The position numbers were made by a program, and so were the translations under genes. Below the pieces are notes generated by a model. The model saw only the letters and a list, made by a program, of their open reading frames with translations, made no database searches and was not told where the DNA came from. A stretch of DNA of 5,060 nt, taken from an uncultured Selenomonadales bacterium. Lineage in GTDB: Bacteria > Bacillota > Negativicutes > Selenomonadales > Selenomonadaceae. Shown piece by piece: positions 1 to 5,060 of the stretch (positions are counted from its first letter, which is position 1; each line of letters opens with the position of its first letter). Location of the stretch: the NCBI GenBank assembly GCA_937915885.1, contig CALGGP010000162.1:1-5060 (forward strand), written 5' to 3'.

Positions 1-6
1 CTGACA

Positions 7-132
7 AAGGCGGGGCGCCTTCGACGACGGTCGGGCGCTGCCAACGCGGGATGTCGTTTCCTCCGCCGAAGGTCGGGCGTCGACAACGCGGGGCGTCGTT
101 CCTCCGATGAAAGTCGGGGCGCCGTCAACGCG
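7..132. repeat. GC-rich block with three imperfect 42-bp tandem units
   Basis: On the minus strand three successive units of 42 bases begin with CGCGTTG (unit starts at 132, 90 and 48). Each then carries a GCGCCC- or GACGCCC-like core, a GACYTTC- or GACCGTC-like stretch and, in the first two units, GGAGGAA followed by CGAC. The third unit diverges in its last third. The first 180 bases are about 70% G+C by hand count, clearly above the flanking genes. The block lies downstream of pheS and runs to the window edge, so the full copy number is unknown. The units are exact multiples of three and stay open in one minus-strand frame from a GTG at 195 to the window edge (65 codons, 14-residue periodicity). 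That frame has no ribosome binding site and resembles no protein I know, so I treat the block as non-coding repeat DNA. Apart from this block and the inverted repeat overlapping it, I see nothing in 1-214. Confidence 0.7.
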
Positions 133-193
133 GGTGGGAACCACTGTCCTCTGTTGGGCGCCGGCTACGTGGGCGGGAGCGTTGACGGCGCCC
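117..193. repeat. 15-bp perfect inverted repeat around a 47-base centre
   Basis: The arms GGGCGCCGTCAACGC (117-131) and GCGTTGACGGCGCCC (179-193) are perfect reverse complements. A smaller hairpin overlaps the second arm: GTGGGCG and CGCCCAC (169-175 and 189-195) pair around a 13-base loop. Neither is followed by a T-run on the strand leaving pheS, so this is not a standard intrinsic terminator. It could protect the pheS transcript 3' end, or be the end of a dispersed palindromic repeat element. The function is not known. Confidence 0.65.
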
Positions 194-214
194 ACTAAAA
201 TTTATTGTCGGACT

Positions 215-1249
215 TTAAAACTGATTTAAGAAGCGCACGTCGTTGTCATAGAACAGCCTCATGTCGTCGACGCCGTACTTGAGCATCGCTATCCTCTCGA
301 TCCCCAGCCCGAACGCAAAACCGCTGACCACCTTCGGATCGTAGCCGCTCATCGACAGCACATCCGGATGCACCATGCCCGCGCCGAGTATTTCAAGCCA
401 ACCCGACCCATGACACACCTTGCAATCCGTTCCATGCCCGCCGCACATCACGCACGACACATCGACCTCCGCGCTCGGCTCCGTGAACGGGAAAAAGCTC
501 GGACGCAATCTCATGCGCGCCTTCTCTCCAAACATCTGCTTCAAAAAATATTCCAGCGTCCCCTTCAGATCGCCGAATGTGATCCGCTCGTCGATCACCA
601 GCCCCTCGACCTGCGTAAACATCGGCGAATGCGACGCATCATAATCATCGCGACGATACACGCGCCCCGGCGCAATCATTCTGATCGGCTCATTGTTCGA
701 GTGCCGCTCCATCGTCCGCGCCTGCACCGGCGACGTCTGCGTCCGCATCAAAATTTCGTCGGTGATGTAAAACGAATCCTGCATGTCCCGCGCGGGATGA
801 TCCTTCGGAAGGTTGAGCGCCTCGAAATTGTAATAATCCGTTTCGACCTCGGGACCGTCCTCCACCGTATAGCCCATCTGCAAAAAAATTTCTTTGACGC
901 GATTCAACGTCAACGTGAGCGGGTGCAGCCGCCCCGAGTGAACGCGGCGCCCGGGCAGAGTGATATCAATTTTTTCGGTCGCAAGTTTTTCGGCAAGCTC
1001 TTTCGATTTGAGCTCGGCGGTCTTGTCGGCGATGAGCGCCTCAATCTCCGTGCGGGCGGCATGAAATAATTTGCCGATGTTTCGCCGCGCGTCTTCGTCG
1101 AGTTGCCCCATGCCGCGCATCAGCTGAGACAGTTCGCCTTTTTTGCCCAAGAACTTTACTCTGATTGCGTCGAGCTCTTTAAGGTTGGTCGCGTCGACCG
1201 AAATTGCCTCTCGCGCCGCGCGACGGATCGATAGAATTTTTTCTTCCAA
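215..1249 (-). CDS. pheS: Phenylalanyl-tRNA synthetase alpha subunit
   Basis: This is the catalytic subunit of the cytoplasmic (alpha-beta)2 class II synthetase that charges tRNA-Phe with phenylalanine using ATP. Using the 344-residue form, residues 1-85 form the helical, charged N-terminal arm that reaches tRNA. The class II core follows, with GPEVE at 132-136, RTQTSPVQARTM at 169-180, a motif 2 region beginning RVYRRD near 196, the FFPFTEPS segment near 252-259, and motif 3 with GFAFGLGIER near 310-319. Four cysteines (266, 269, 276, 279) form a CxxC-CxxC knuckle also present in Bacillus PheS. A longer reading from TTG 1255 exists, but it would leave one base after the AAGGAGG site. TTG 1249 gives 7 bases, begins MEEK as in Bacillus subtilis, and matches that protein's 344 residues. 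The partner gene pheT, usually next, is not visible in the 214 bases downstream. Identity is very secure; the start is likely. Confidence 0.97.
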   Translation of the reverse strand: MEEKILSIRRAAREAISVDATNLKELDAIRVKFLGKKGELSQLMRGMGQLDEDARRNIGKLFHAARTEIEALIADKTAELKSKELAEKLATEKIDITLPGRRVHSGRLHPLTLTLNRVKEIFLQMGYTVEDGPEVETDYYNFEALNLPKDHPARDMQDSFYITDEILMRTQTSPVQARTMERHSNNEPIRMIAPGRVYRRDDYDASHSPMFTQVEGLVIDERITFGDLKGTLEYFLKQMFGEKARMRLRPSFFPFTEPSAEVDVSCVMCGGHGTDCKVCHGSGWLEILGAGMVHPDVLSMSGYDPKVVSGFAFGLGIERIAMLKYGVDDMRLFYDNDVRFLNQF

Positions 1250-1256
1250 TGTCAAG

Positions 1257-1263
1257 CCTCCTT
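1257..1263 (-). promoter_or_regulatory. Ribosome binding site of pheS, decides the start
   Basis: AAGGAGG on the minus strand is a full match to the anti-Shine-Dalgarno sequence. Two TTG codons follow in the same frame: one after a single base (1255), too close for initiation, and one after 7 bases (1249). The second is the expected start. Confidence 0.85.
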
Positions 1264-1279
1264 GGTGTAACTGCTCATA

Positions 1280-1308
1280 AATTTATCACATTACGGTCGA
1301 TAATACAA
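1280..1308 (-). promoter_or_regulatory. Possible sigma-A promoter of pheS
   Basis: Between the upstream terminator and pheS, the minus strand carries TTGTAT (1308-1303) and TAAATT (1285-1280) separated by 17 bases. Each is only a partial match to TTGACA and TATAAT. A nearby alternative -10 is GATAAA preceded by TGT. pheS needs a promoter here because the upstream unit is terminated, but the match is weak. The leader is too short for a T-box riboswitch. Confidence 0.35.
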
Positions 1309-1336
1309 ACAGTTTTTTTGCGCCCGCCGATCGGAT

Positions 1337-1364
1337 AAAAAAAATCCCCGTCGCCGGAGATTTT
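1337..1364 (-). terminator. Intrinsic terminator after the spoVS-PHP-Asp23 unit
   Basis: On the minus strand AAAATCTCC (1364-1356) pairs with GGGGATTTT (1349-1341) over 9 bp, including one G-U pair, around the loop GGCGAC. The 3' arm runs into eight consecutive T (1344-1337). The stem begins two bases after the TGA of the upstream gene, so it closes that transcription unit and separates it from pheS. The A-run opposite the T-run could allow weaker termination on the other strand, but no plus-strand gene needs it. Confidence 0.9.
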
Positions 1365-1366
1365 CT

Positions 1367-2218
1367 TCAGTCGCTCAATTGCGGCTCAACATACAGCGCT
1401 TTGACAATGATGTTGATCGCGTGAACCGCCATGCCCGTCGTAAATTCGATCGCCTCTCTCACTCGAGCCTGCGTCTGAGAGATCAGCGTCGGGATATGAC
1501 TGCCGTAATTCAACACCACCTCACACGAGATCGCCAGCCCGCGATCTTCGTCGCCCTGCATCAGATGTTTGATCGTCACGTGCTTGACGTTTTTGATCGA
1601 TTCCTTTGCGCGGACGATCTTCTCAACAATCGATCGGATCACGCGGTCGTCGATGATCAGCTTGCCGTAATAGCTGAAGATCGGACGGACGATCGATTTC
1701 TCGCCCAATTTCCGTCGCTTCACCCTCGAGCGCTTAAACAGCGACTGCAACGGATCGATCAGATAGCCCGAGAAGTGCGACTTCAATTCGATCGTCGGCA
1801 CCGGAATTATATGCTTGCCTTCCTTCAATCGATGGAATTGCGCCGCCTGAATCTCCCGATTGGAGGCAATGTCTTCGATCCGAACGATCAATTGTATCGA
1901 CGGCAATTTGAGCGTCTTTGCGATCTTATGTACCATGTTTTCGGACGTGCCGATGATCAAAATTCTGTGCGGCTTGATCCGTTGGATCGCGTCCCTGACT
2001 TCTTCGGCATGCCCCGGCAGGACAAAGATCGCGCGTCGGACTGCCATGATTTTATTTTTTTCCTTTTTGGCGGAGGAACCGGCAATAATTTTGCCGCCGC
2101 GAATGAGAATCCCGTCGTCAATGATGGCGTCGGCGTGATGATCCTGCGCGACTTGCAATGCCCGATAACTCTTGCCGGTGCCGCTCGCTCCGACCAATGC
2201 AATTACGTCCAAACACAT
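1367..2218 (-). CDS. P-loop ATPase-like protein with C-terminal Asp23/Gls24 domain
   Basis: The role is unknown. Residue numbers count from the GTG at 2221. The N-terminal half is a P-loop NTPase-like domain: hydrophobic strand VIALV, then Walker A GASGTGKS at 11-18. An acidic strand ADAIIDDGILI (30-40) could act as a Walker B-type element, and a second strand is RILIIGTSE (86-94). An unusual conserved-looking stretch, EGKHIIPVP, lies at 134-142. A basic linker, KRSRVKRRK (163-171), leads to an Asp23/Gls24 domain at about 176-278, with the typical GKLIIDDRVI opening, a VVLNYG strand and the ending TGMAVHAINIIVKAL. Asp23/Gls24 proteins are small envelope- or stress-associated proteins in Bacillota; joined to a P-loop they are usually left as hypothetical. 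I see no signal peptide or membrane helix, so the protein is probably cytoplasmic. It is last in the unit with spoVS and the PHP gene, 6 bases after the PHP stop. The start is uncertain: ATG 2218, GTG 2221 or TTG 2212. GATC sites are unusually dense here. Confidence 0.85.
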   Translation of the reverse strand: MCLDVIALVGASGTGKSYRALQVAQDHHADAIIDDGILIRGGKIIAGSSAKKEKNKIMAVRRAIFVLPGHAEEVRDAIQRIKPHRILIIGTSENMVHKIAKTLKLPSIQLIVRIEDIASNREIQAAQFHRLKEGKHIIPVPTIELKSHFSGYLIDPLQSLFKRSRVKRRKLGEKSIVRPIFSYYGKLIIDDRVIRSIVEKIVRAKESIKNVKHVTIKHLMQGDEDRGLAISCEVVLNYGSHIPTLISQTQARVREAIEFTTGMAVHAINIIVKALYVEPQLSD

Positions 2219-2226
2219 CACCGCCT
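2217..2226 (-). promoter_or_regulatory. Extended Shine-Dalgarno overlapping candidate start codons
   Basis: AGGCGGTGAT matches the extended anti-Shine-Dalgarno complement AGGAGGTGAT at 9 of 10 bases, and it overlaps the stop of the PHP gene. The GTG at 2221 overlaps this site, and only two bases separate AGGCGG from the ATG at 2218. A TTG at 2212 sits 8 bases after AGGCGG and would give a protein starting MDVIALVG, three residues shorter. By spacing, TTG is the best start; by codon preference, ATG is. Confidence 0.55.
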
Positions 2227-3046
2227 ACGATGCGGCGCGATAAAATTTCTCGGCGTATTTGTCTTCGACGGTGAACTCGCCCAACTTCGCAACGTAGCGT
2301 GAGGCGATCCCGTGAAAATCCGAGCCGCCGCTCATCAATAAATTATTTTCCTCGGCAAGCGCGGCGTAACGTTTGATGTCGTCGGGCGTATGACACGGAT
2401 AAAAAACTTCTATCGCATCAATCCCGCTCCGACAAACCTCTTCGACCGTCGCATCGTCACCGACCAATTTCGGATGCGCCAGACACACCGTCCCGCCCGC
2501 CTTATGAATCAGACTGATGATCTCGTCGAGCTTGAGCAAATATCGCGGCACATACGCCGCCCTGCCCTTCAACAGCATCTTGTCAAAGGCGTCGCGCACG
2601 GTCTTGAAACAACCGCTTTTGACAAGCGCCCTTGCAATATGAGAGCGTCCGATTGACCTGCTCGTGTCGGCGATCTTCAACACGTCCGCATCTTTGATCG
2701 CGCAGCCGTTTTCGCGCAGCTTTTTCATTATCTCGCTGAATCGCACCCAACGCGCGTCGGTAAGTTCGTTGAGCTTATCGAGCAACTTGCCGTTGTAAAT
2801 GTCGATGTTGTAGCCGACCAGATGAATCTCGCGCTCGTGAGCAACTTTGAGCTCGATGCCCGGGATCACCTTAAGCCCTTTGGCAGGATAAAGTCCGTTC
2901 TCGTAGAGATGTTGAAGTCCGTCGACGGTGTCGTGATCGGTGATCGCGATGTAATTCAATCCGATCGCCTTCGCCGTCGTCAATAACTCTTCGGGCGAAA
3001 GACTCCCGTCCGAAAAATTTGTGTGCGTGTGCAGGTCACCGGCCAT
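2225..3046 (-). CDS. PHP-domain metal-dependent phosphoesterase (YciV/TrpH/RNase AM-like)
   Basis: This is a 273-residue polymerase-and-histidinol-phosphatase (PHP) family hydrolase. The expected metal ligands are all visible: DLHTHT at 4-9 (His6, His8), Asp13, TDHD at 36-39, PGIE at 62-65 (Glu65), His75 in EIHLVGY, His136 in GRSHIA, His191 in AHP, and SDFHG at 242-246 (Asp243, His245). The length and the helical insert at about 85-170 fit the YciV/TrpH subfamily. Its E. coli member (RNase AM) removes phosphate from 3',5'-nucleoside bisphosphates and trims RNA 5' ends. A similar role in nucleotide or RNA metabolism is an inference; other PHP proteins of this size act on different phosphoesters. 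The start ATG is preceded by GAGGA at a spacing of 10. It lies 48 bp after spoVS with no terminator between and about 6 bp before the P-loop/Asp23 gene, so co-transcription is likely. Family assignment is secure, substrate is not. Confidence 0.92.
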   Translation of the reverse strand: MAGDLHTHTNFSDGSLSPEELLTTAKAIGLNYIAITDHDTVDGLQHLYENGLYPAKGLKVIPGIELKVAHEREIHLVGYNIDIYNGKLLDKLNELTDARWVRFSEIMKKLRENGCAIKDADVLKIADTSRSIGRSHIARALVKSGCFKTVRDAFDKMLLKGRAAYVPRYLLKLDEIISLIHKAGGTVCLAHPKLVGDDATVEEVCRSGIDAIEVFYPCHTPDDIKRYAALAEENNLLMSGGSDFHGIASRYVAKLGEFTVEDKYAEKFYRAAS

Positions 3047-3094
3047 TATGATTTTGTCCTCATTAACGGTTTTTTCTAATCGGAGGTAAACGTC

Positions 3095-3355
3095 TCAGCG
3101 CGGCTCGACGATGAGCTTGATTGCAGTTCGTTCACTGCCGTCGATCTCGATATCGGTGAAAGCGGGTATGCAGATGAGATTGACGCCGTGCGGAGCCACG
3201 AAGCCGCGAGCAATGGCAATCGCTTTAACCGCTTGGTTCAGCGCTCCGGCACCTATCGCCTGCATCTCTGCACTGCCGCTTTCGCGGATAACTCCGGCAA
3301 GGGCTCCGGCGACGGAATTGGGGTTAGATTTGGCTGACACCTTTAAGATTTCCAT
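3095..3355 (-). CDS. spoVS: Stage V sporulation protein S
   Basis: This is an 86-residue protein, the same length as Bacillus subtilis SpoVS and nearly identical to it as I remember that sequence. The start MEILKVSAKS, the central IGAGALNQAVKAIAIARG and the end RTAIKLIVEPR are all intact. SpoVS is a small cytoplasmic Alba-like protein. In B. subtilis, loss of it disturbs septation and progress to stage V (coat and cortex formation), and its gene is under sigma-H control. Orthologues also occur in bacteria that do not sporulate, so the gene suggests sporulation but does not prove it. The ATG lies 7 bases after AGGAGG (3363-3368), a strong ribosome binding site. A sigma-H-like promoter lies about 85 bp upstream. 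It is the first gene of the apparent unit with the PHP and P-loop/Asp23 genes. The usual neighbours rny and ymdB are not here; metG is upstream instead. Confidence 0.98.
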   Translation of the reverse strand: MEILKVSAKSNPNSVAGALAGVIRESGSAEMQAIGAGALNQAVKAIAIARGFVAPHGVNLICIPAFTDIEIDGSERTAIKLIVEPR

Positions 3356-3439
3356 GACTAATCCTCCTCTCCTTGTTGCATCGACGTTTTCTGTTTGTAA
3401 GTTTGCTGCGGCTTCTTCTGCAATTTTTATTCGTGTTTA

Positions 3440-3467
3440 ATTCTGCAGGCACTAATGAAATTCCTGC
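3440..3467 (-). promoter_or_regulatory. Sigma-H-type promoter of spoVS
   Basis: On the minus strand GCAGGAATT (3467-3459) fits the sigma-H -35 consensus RnAGGAwWW at every defined position. After 12 bases, GCAGAAT (3446-3440) fits the -10 consensus RnnGAAT at every defined position. The known spacing is 11-12. Transcription would start near 3432, giving a leader of roughly 75 bases to the spoVS ATG. The location agrees with the sigma-H dependence of spoVS in B. subtilis. The site lies just after the metG stop, so metG read-through may also contribute. Confidence 0.8.
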
Positions 3468-3480
3468 TTTTGGGTTTACG

Positions 3481-5016
3481 CTATTTTTGTTCGACGACGA
3501 TGCGCGGAAAGAGTTGTTGAGGTTTACCGACGGCGTGTTCGACGGGGAAGGCGCCGAACGCTTTGATCGAATCGATTTTGAGCTGTTCGATCGGATCGAG
3601 CTTCAATTGATCGAAAATCTTTTGGGCGGTCGAGGGCATGAACGGCGATATCATGACGGCGATCGTCCGAAGGCTTTCGACGAGATTATAAAGGACATTG
3701 GCGAGCGCCTGAGCTTGCGACGGGTCTTTGGCGAGCTTCCAAGGCGCGGTCTCGTCGATGTATTTATTCGAGCGCGAGACGAACGACCACACGGTTTTGA
3801 TCGCGTTGCTTAACTCGAGCCGATCCATCATCGAGATATAATTTTGGACGGTCGATTGAGCGTCGGCTTTGAGCGACCGATCGATATCGGAATCTCCGCG
3901 CGGAGCATTGACGATGCCTTTTTGGAATTTGCCGATCATGTTGAGAGTGCGATGCAAGAGATTGCCGAGGTCGTTGGCGAGATCGGCATTGATGCGATTG
4001 ATGAGTGCGTCGCGACTGAAGGAGCCGTCCATGCCGAGGGTGATCTCGCGAAGGAGAAAATATCTGATGGCGTCGGCGCCGAACTCGTCAATGAGGAGCA
4101 TTGGATCGACGACATTGCCCTTTGACTTGGACATTTTTTCGTTGTCGATGACGAGCCAACCGTGCCCGTAGATTTGTTTCGGGAGCGGGAGGTTGGCGGC
4201 GATGAGCATGCAGGGCCAGATGATCGAATGGAAGCGGACGATTTCCTTGCCGACGAGATGAATATCGGCGGGCCAAAAATTTTTCATGCGCTCGGGATCG
4301 TTTATGAGCGGCGTGATGTAATTTATGACGGCGTCGAACCAAACGTAGATGACGTGTTTCGGATCGTTGGGGACGGGGATGCCCCAATCGAACGTGGTGC
4401 GCGAGACGCATAAATCCTCGAGCCCCTGTTTGATGAAGTTGATCATTTCGTTGCGACGTGAGGTCGGCACGACGAAGTCGGGATTATCCTCGATGTGTTG
4501 AAGAATTTGCTCGGCGTATTTGGACATGCGGAAGAAGTAGGCTTCCTCCGAAACATTTTCGACGGGGCGGTGACAATCGGGGCAACAGCCGTGCTCGTCG
4601 AGGTCGCGCTCGAGCCAATAGCTTTCGCAGGGAGTGCAGTAGAGTCCGGAGTAAGTACCTTTATAGATGTCGCCGTTTTGTTGAAGGCGCTCGAAAAAAT
4701 CTTGGACGACCTTTTGATGGCGGGGCTCGGAGGTTCTGATGAAGTCGTCGTAGGAGATATCGAGGCGGCGCCAGAGTTCTTTGAACGAGTCGACGATGGG
4801 ATCGATGTACTCGAGCGGCGATTGATTATGAGCCTGAGCGGCGCGCTGGAGTTTTTGTCCGTGTTCGTCGGAGCCGGTCAAAAAAAATACGTCGTGCTCG
4901 GTGAGACGCTTATAGCGGGCAACGGTGTCGGCGATGGTGGTGCAATACGCGTGCCCGATGTGCAGCTTTTGACTGGGGTAATAAATCGGTGTCGTGATGT
5001 AAAAAGTTTTTTTCAT
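3481..5016 (-). CDS. metG: Methionyl-tRNA synthetase, short form without C-terminal tRNA-binding domain
   Basis: This is a class I synthetase that charges tRNA-Met and initiator tRNA with methionine using ATP, in the cytoplasm. The Rossmann catalytic core carries the HIGH motif at 19-22 and KMSKS at 294-298. A zinc knuckle in the connective domain uses Cys127/Cys130 and Cys145/Cys148. The VWFDAVINY segment lies near 225-233. The anticodon-binding helical domain includes NKYIDETAPW (417-426), whose Asn and Trp read the CAU anticodon. The protein stops at 511 residues, just after LFPRI (502-506). Bacillus-type enzymes go on for about 150 more residues with a dimerising OB-fold tRNA-binding domain. 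Naturally short MetRS forms of this size exist in other bacteria, so it is probably functional. The start ATG follows GGAGG at 7 bases (5024-5028). The promoter lies beyond the end of the contig. The next gene is spoVS, 125 bp on, with no clear terminator between. Confidence 0.97.
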   Translation of the reverse strand: MKKTFYITTPIYYPSQKLHIGHAYCTTIADTVARYKRLTEHDVFFLTGSDEHGQKLQRAAQAHNQSPLEYIDPIVDSFKELWRRLDISYDDFIRTSEPRHQKVVQDFFERLQQNGDIYKGTYSGLYCTPCESYWLERDLDEHGCCPDCHRPVENVSEEAYFFRMSKYAEQILQHIEDNPDFVVPTSRRNEMINFIKQGLEDLCVSRTTFDWGIPVPNDPKHVIYVWFDAVINYITPLINDPERMKNFWPADIHLVGKEIVRFHSIIWPCMLIAANLPLPKQIYGHGWLVIDNEKMSKSKGNVVDPMLLIDEFGADAIRYFLLREITLGMDGSFSRDALINRINADLANDLGNLLHRTLNMIGKFQKGIVNAPRGDSDIDRSLKADAQSTVQNYISMMDRLELSNAIKTVWSFVSRSNKYIDETAPWKLAKDPSQAQALANVLYNLVESLRTIAVMISPFMPSTAQKIFDQLKLDPIEQLKIDSIKAFGAFPVEHAVGKPQQLFPRIVVEQK

Positions 5017-5045
5017 GAAACAGCCTCCAAAAATATTTTCCCGCC

Positions 5046-5060
5046 AGATCGGAAGAGCAC
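5046..5060. other. Illumina TruSeq adapter remnant (not genomic)
   Basis: AGATCGGAAGAGCAC is identical to the first 15 bases of the standard Illumina TruSeq read-through adapter and sits exactly at the window end, reading outward. A chance 15-base match at this place is very unlikely. The genomic sequence should be taken as ending at 5045. Only positions 5017-5045, holding the metG ribosome binding site, remain upstream of metG. Confidence 0.95.

Noticed and set aside
7..132. CRISPR array
   Set aside because: The units are directly adjacent and imperfect along their whole length, with no unique spacers between conserved repeats.
169..195. Intrinsic terminator of pheS
   Set aside because: The 7-bp GC stem has a 13-base loop and is not followed by T residues on the minus strand, so it lacks the second half of an intrinsic terminator.
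368..1069. Long plus-strand open frame opposite pheS
   Set aside because: It is antisense to a fully conserved PheS, rich in Arg and His as expected of a shadow frame, and has no ribosome binding site.
1256..1336. T-box riboswitch in the pheS leader
   Set aside because: T-box leaders are common for synthetase genes in Bacillota, but only about 80 bases lie between the upstream terminator and pheS, and I see no T-box core or antiterminator. The terminator present belongs to the upstream gene.
1379..2302. 307-codon plus-strand open frame opposite the P-loop/Asp23 gene
   Set aside because: It is antisense to a gene with recognisable domains on the other strand, has Arg/Asp-rich low-quality composition, and crosses into the PHP gene region.
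3356..3480. Possible continuation of metG, or an N-terminal extension of spoVS, through the spacer
   Set aside because: Skipping one A in each of two A5 runs would join metG and spoVS through an Ala/Glu-rich stretch. That needs two indels, yields no tRNA-binding domain, and ignores the strong spoVS ribosome binding site and promoter. Illumina data, as the adapter implies, seldom make such errors.

Overview
The window looks like a contig from an endospore-forming member of the Bacillota (Firmicutes), of the Clostridia or Negativicutes kind; I cannot place it more closely. The evidence is a near-invariant SpoVS, a sigma-H-type promoter in front of it, a Bacillus-like 344-residue PheS, strong AGGAGG ribosome binding sites, and an Asp23/Gls24-domain protein. 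All five genes lie on the minus strand, so transcription runs from the right end of the window to the left.

Layout in the direction of transcription: (1) positions 5046-5060 are not genomic. They match the first 15 bases of the Illumina TruSeq adapter. (2) metG (5016-3481) encodes a methionyl-tRNA synthetase without the C-terminal tRNA-binding domain; its promoter is cut off by the contig end. (3) A 125-bp spacer holds a consensus-quality sigma-H promoter. It is followed by spoVS, a PHP-family metal-dependent phosphoesterase, and a protein joining a P-loop ATPase-like domain to an Asp23/Gls24 domain. These three genes are closely spaced (48 bp, then about 6 bp) and end at a strong intrinsic terminator that begins 2 bp after the last stop codon. 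They therefore look like one transcription unit. (4) pheS (about 1249-215) follows, with its own leader and a TTG start. (5) Positions 1-195 are a GC-rich block (about 70% G+C by hand count, against roughly half elsewhere). It is built from three imperfect 42-bp tandem units and a 15-bp perfect inverted repeat. No pheT start is visible downstream of pheS, where it is normally found.

Functionally, two housekeeping aminoacyl-tRNA synthetase genes flank a probable stationary-phase or sporulation operon. The least described part is that operon: SpoVS (a small Alba-like regulator), a PHP phosphatase/nuclease-type enzyme and a P-loop/Asp23 fusion under an apparent sigma-H promoter. No substrate or partner can be deduced for the last two from sequence alone.
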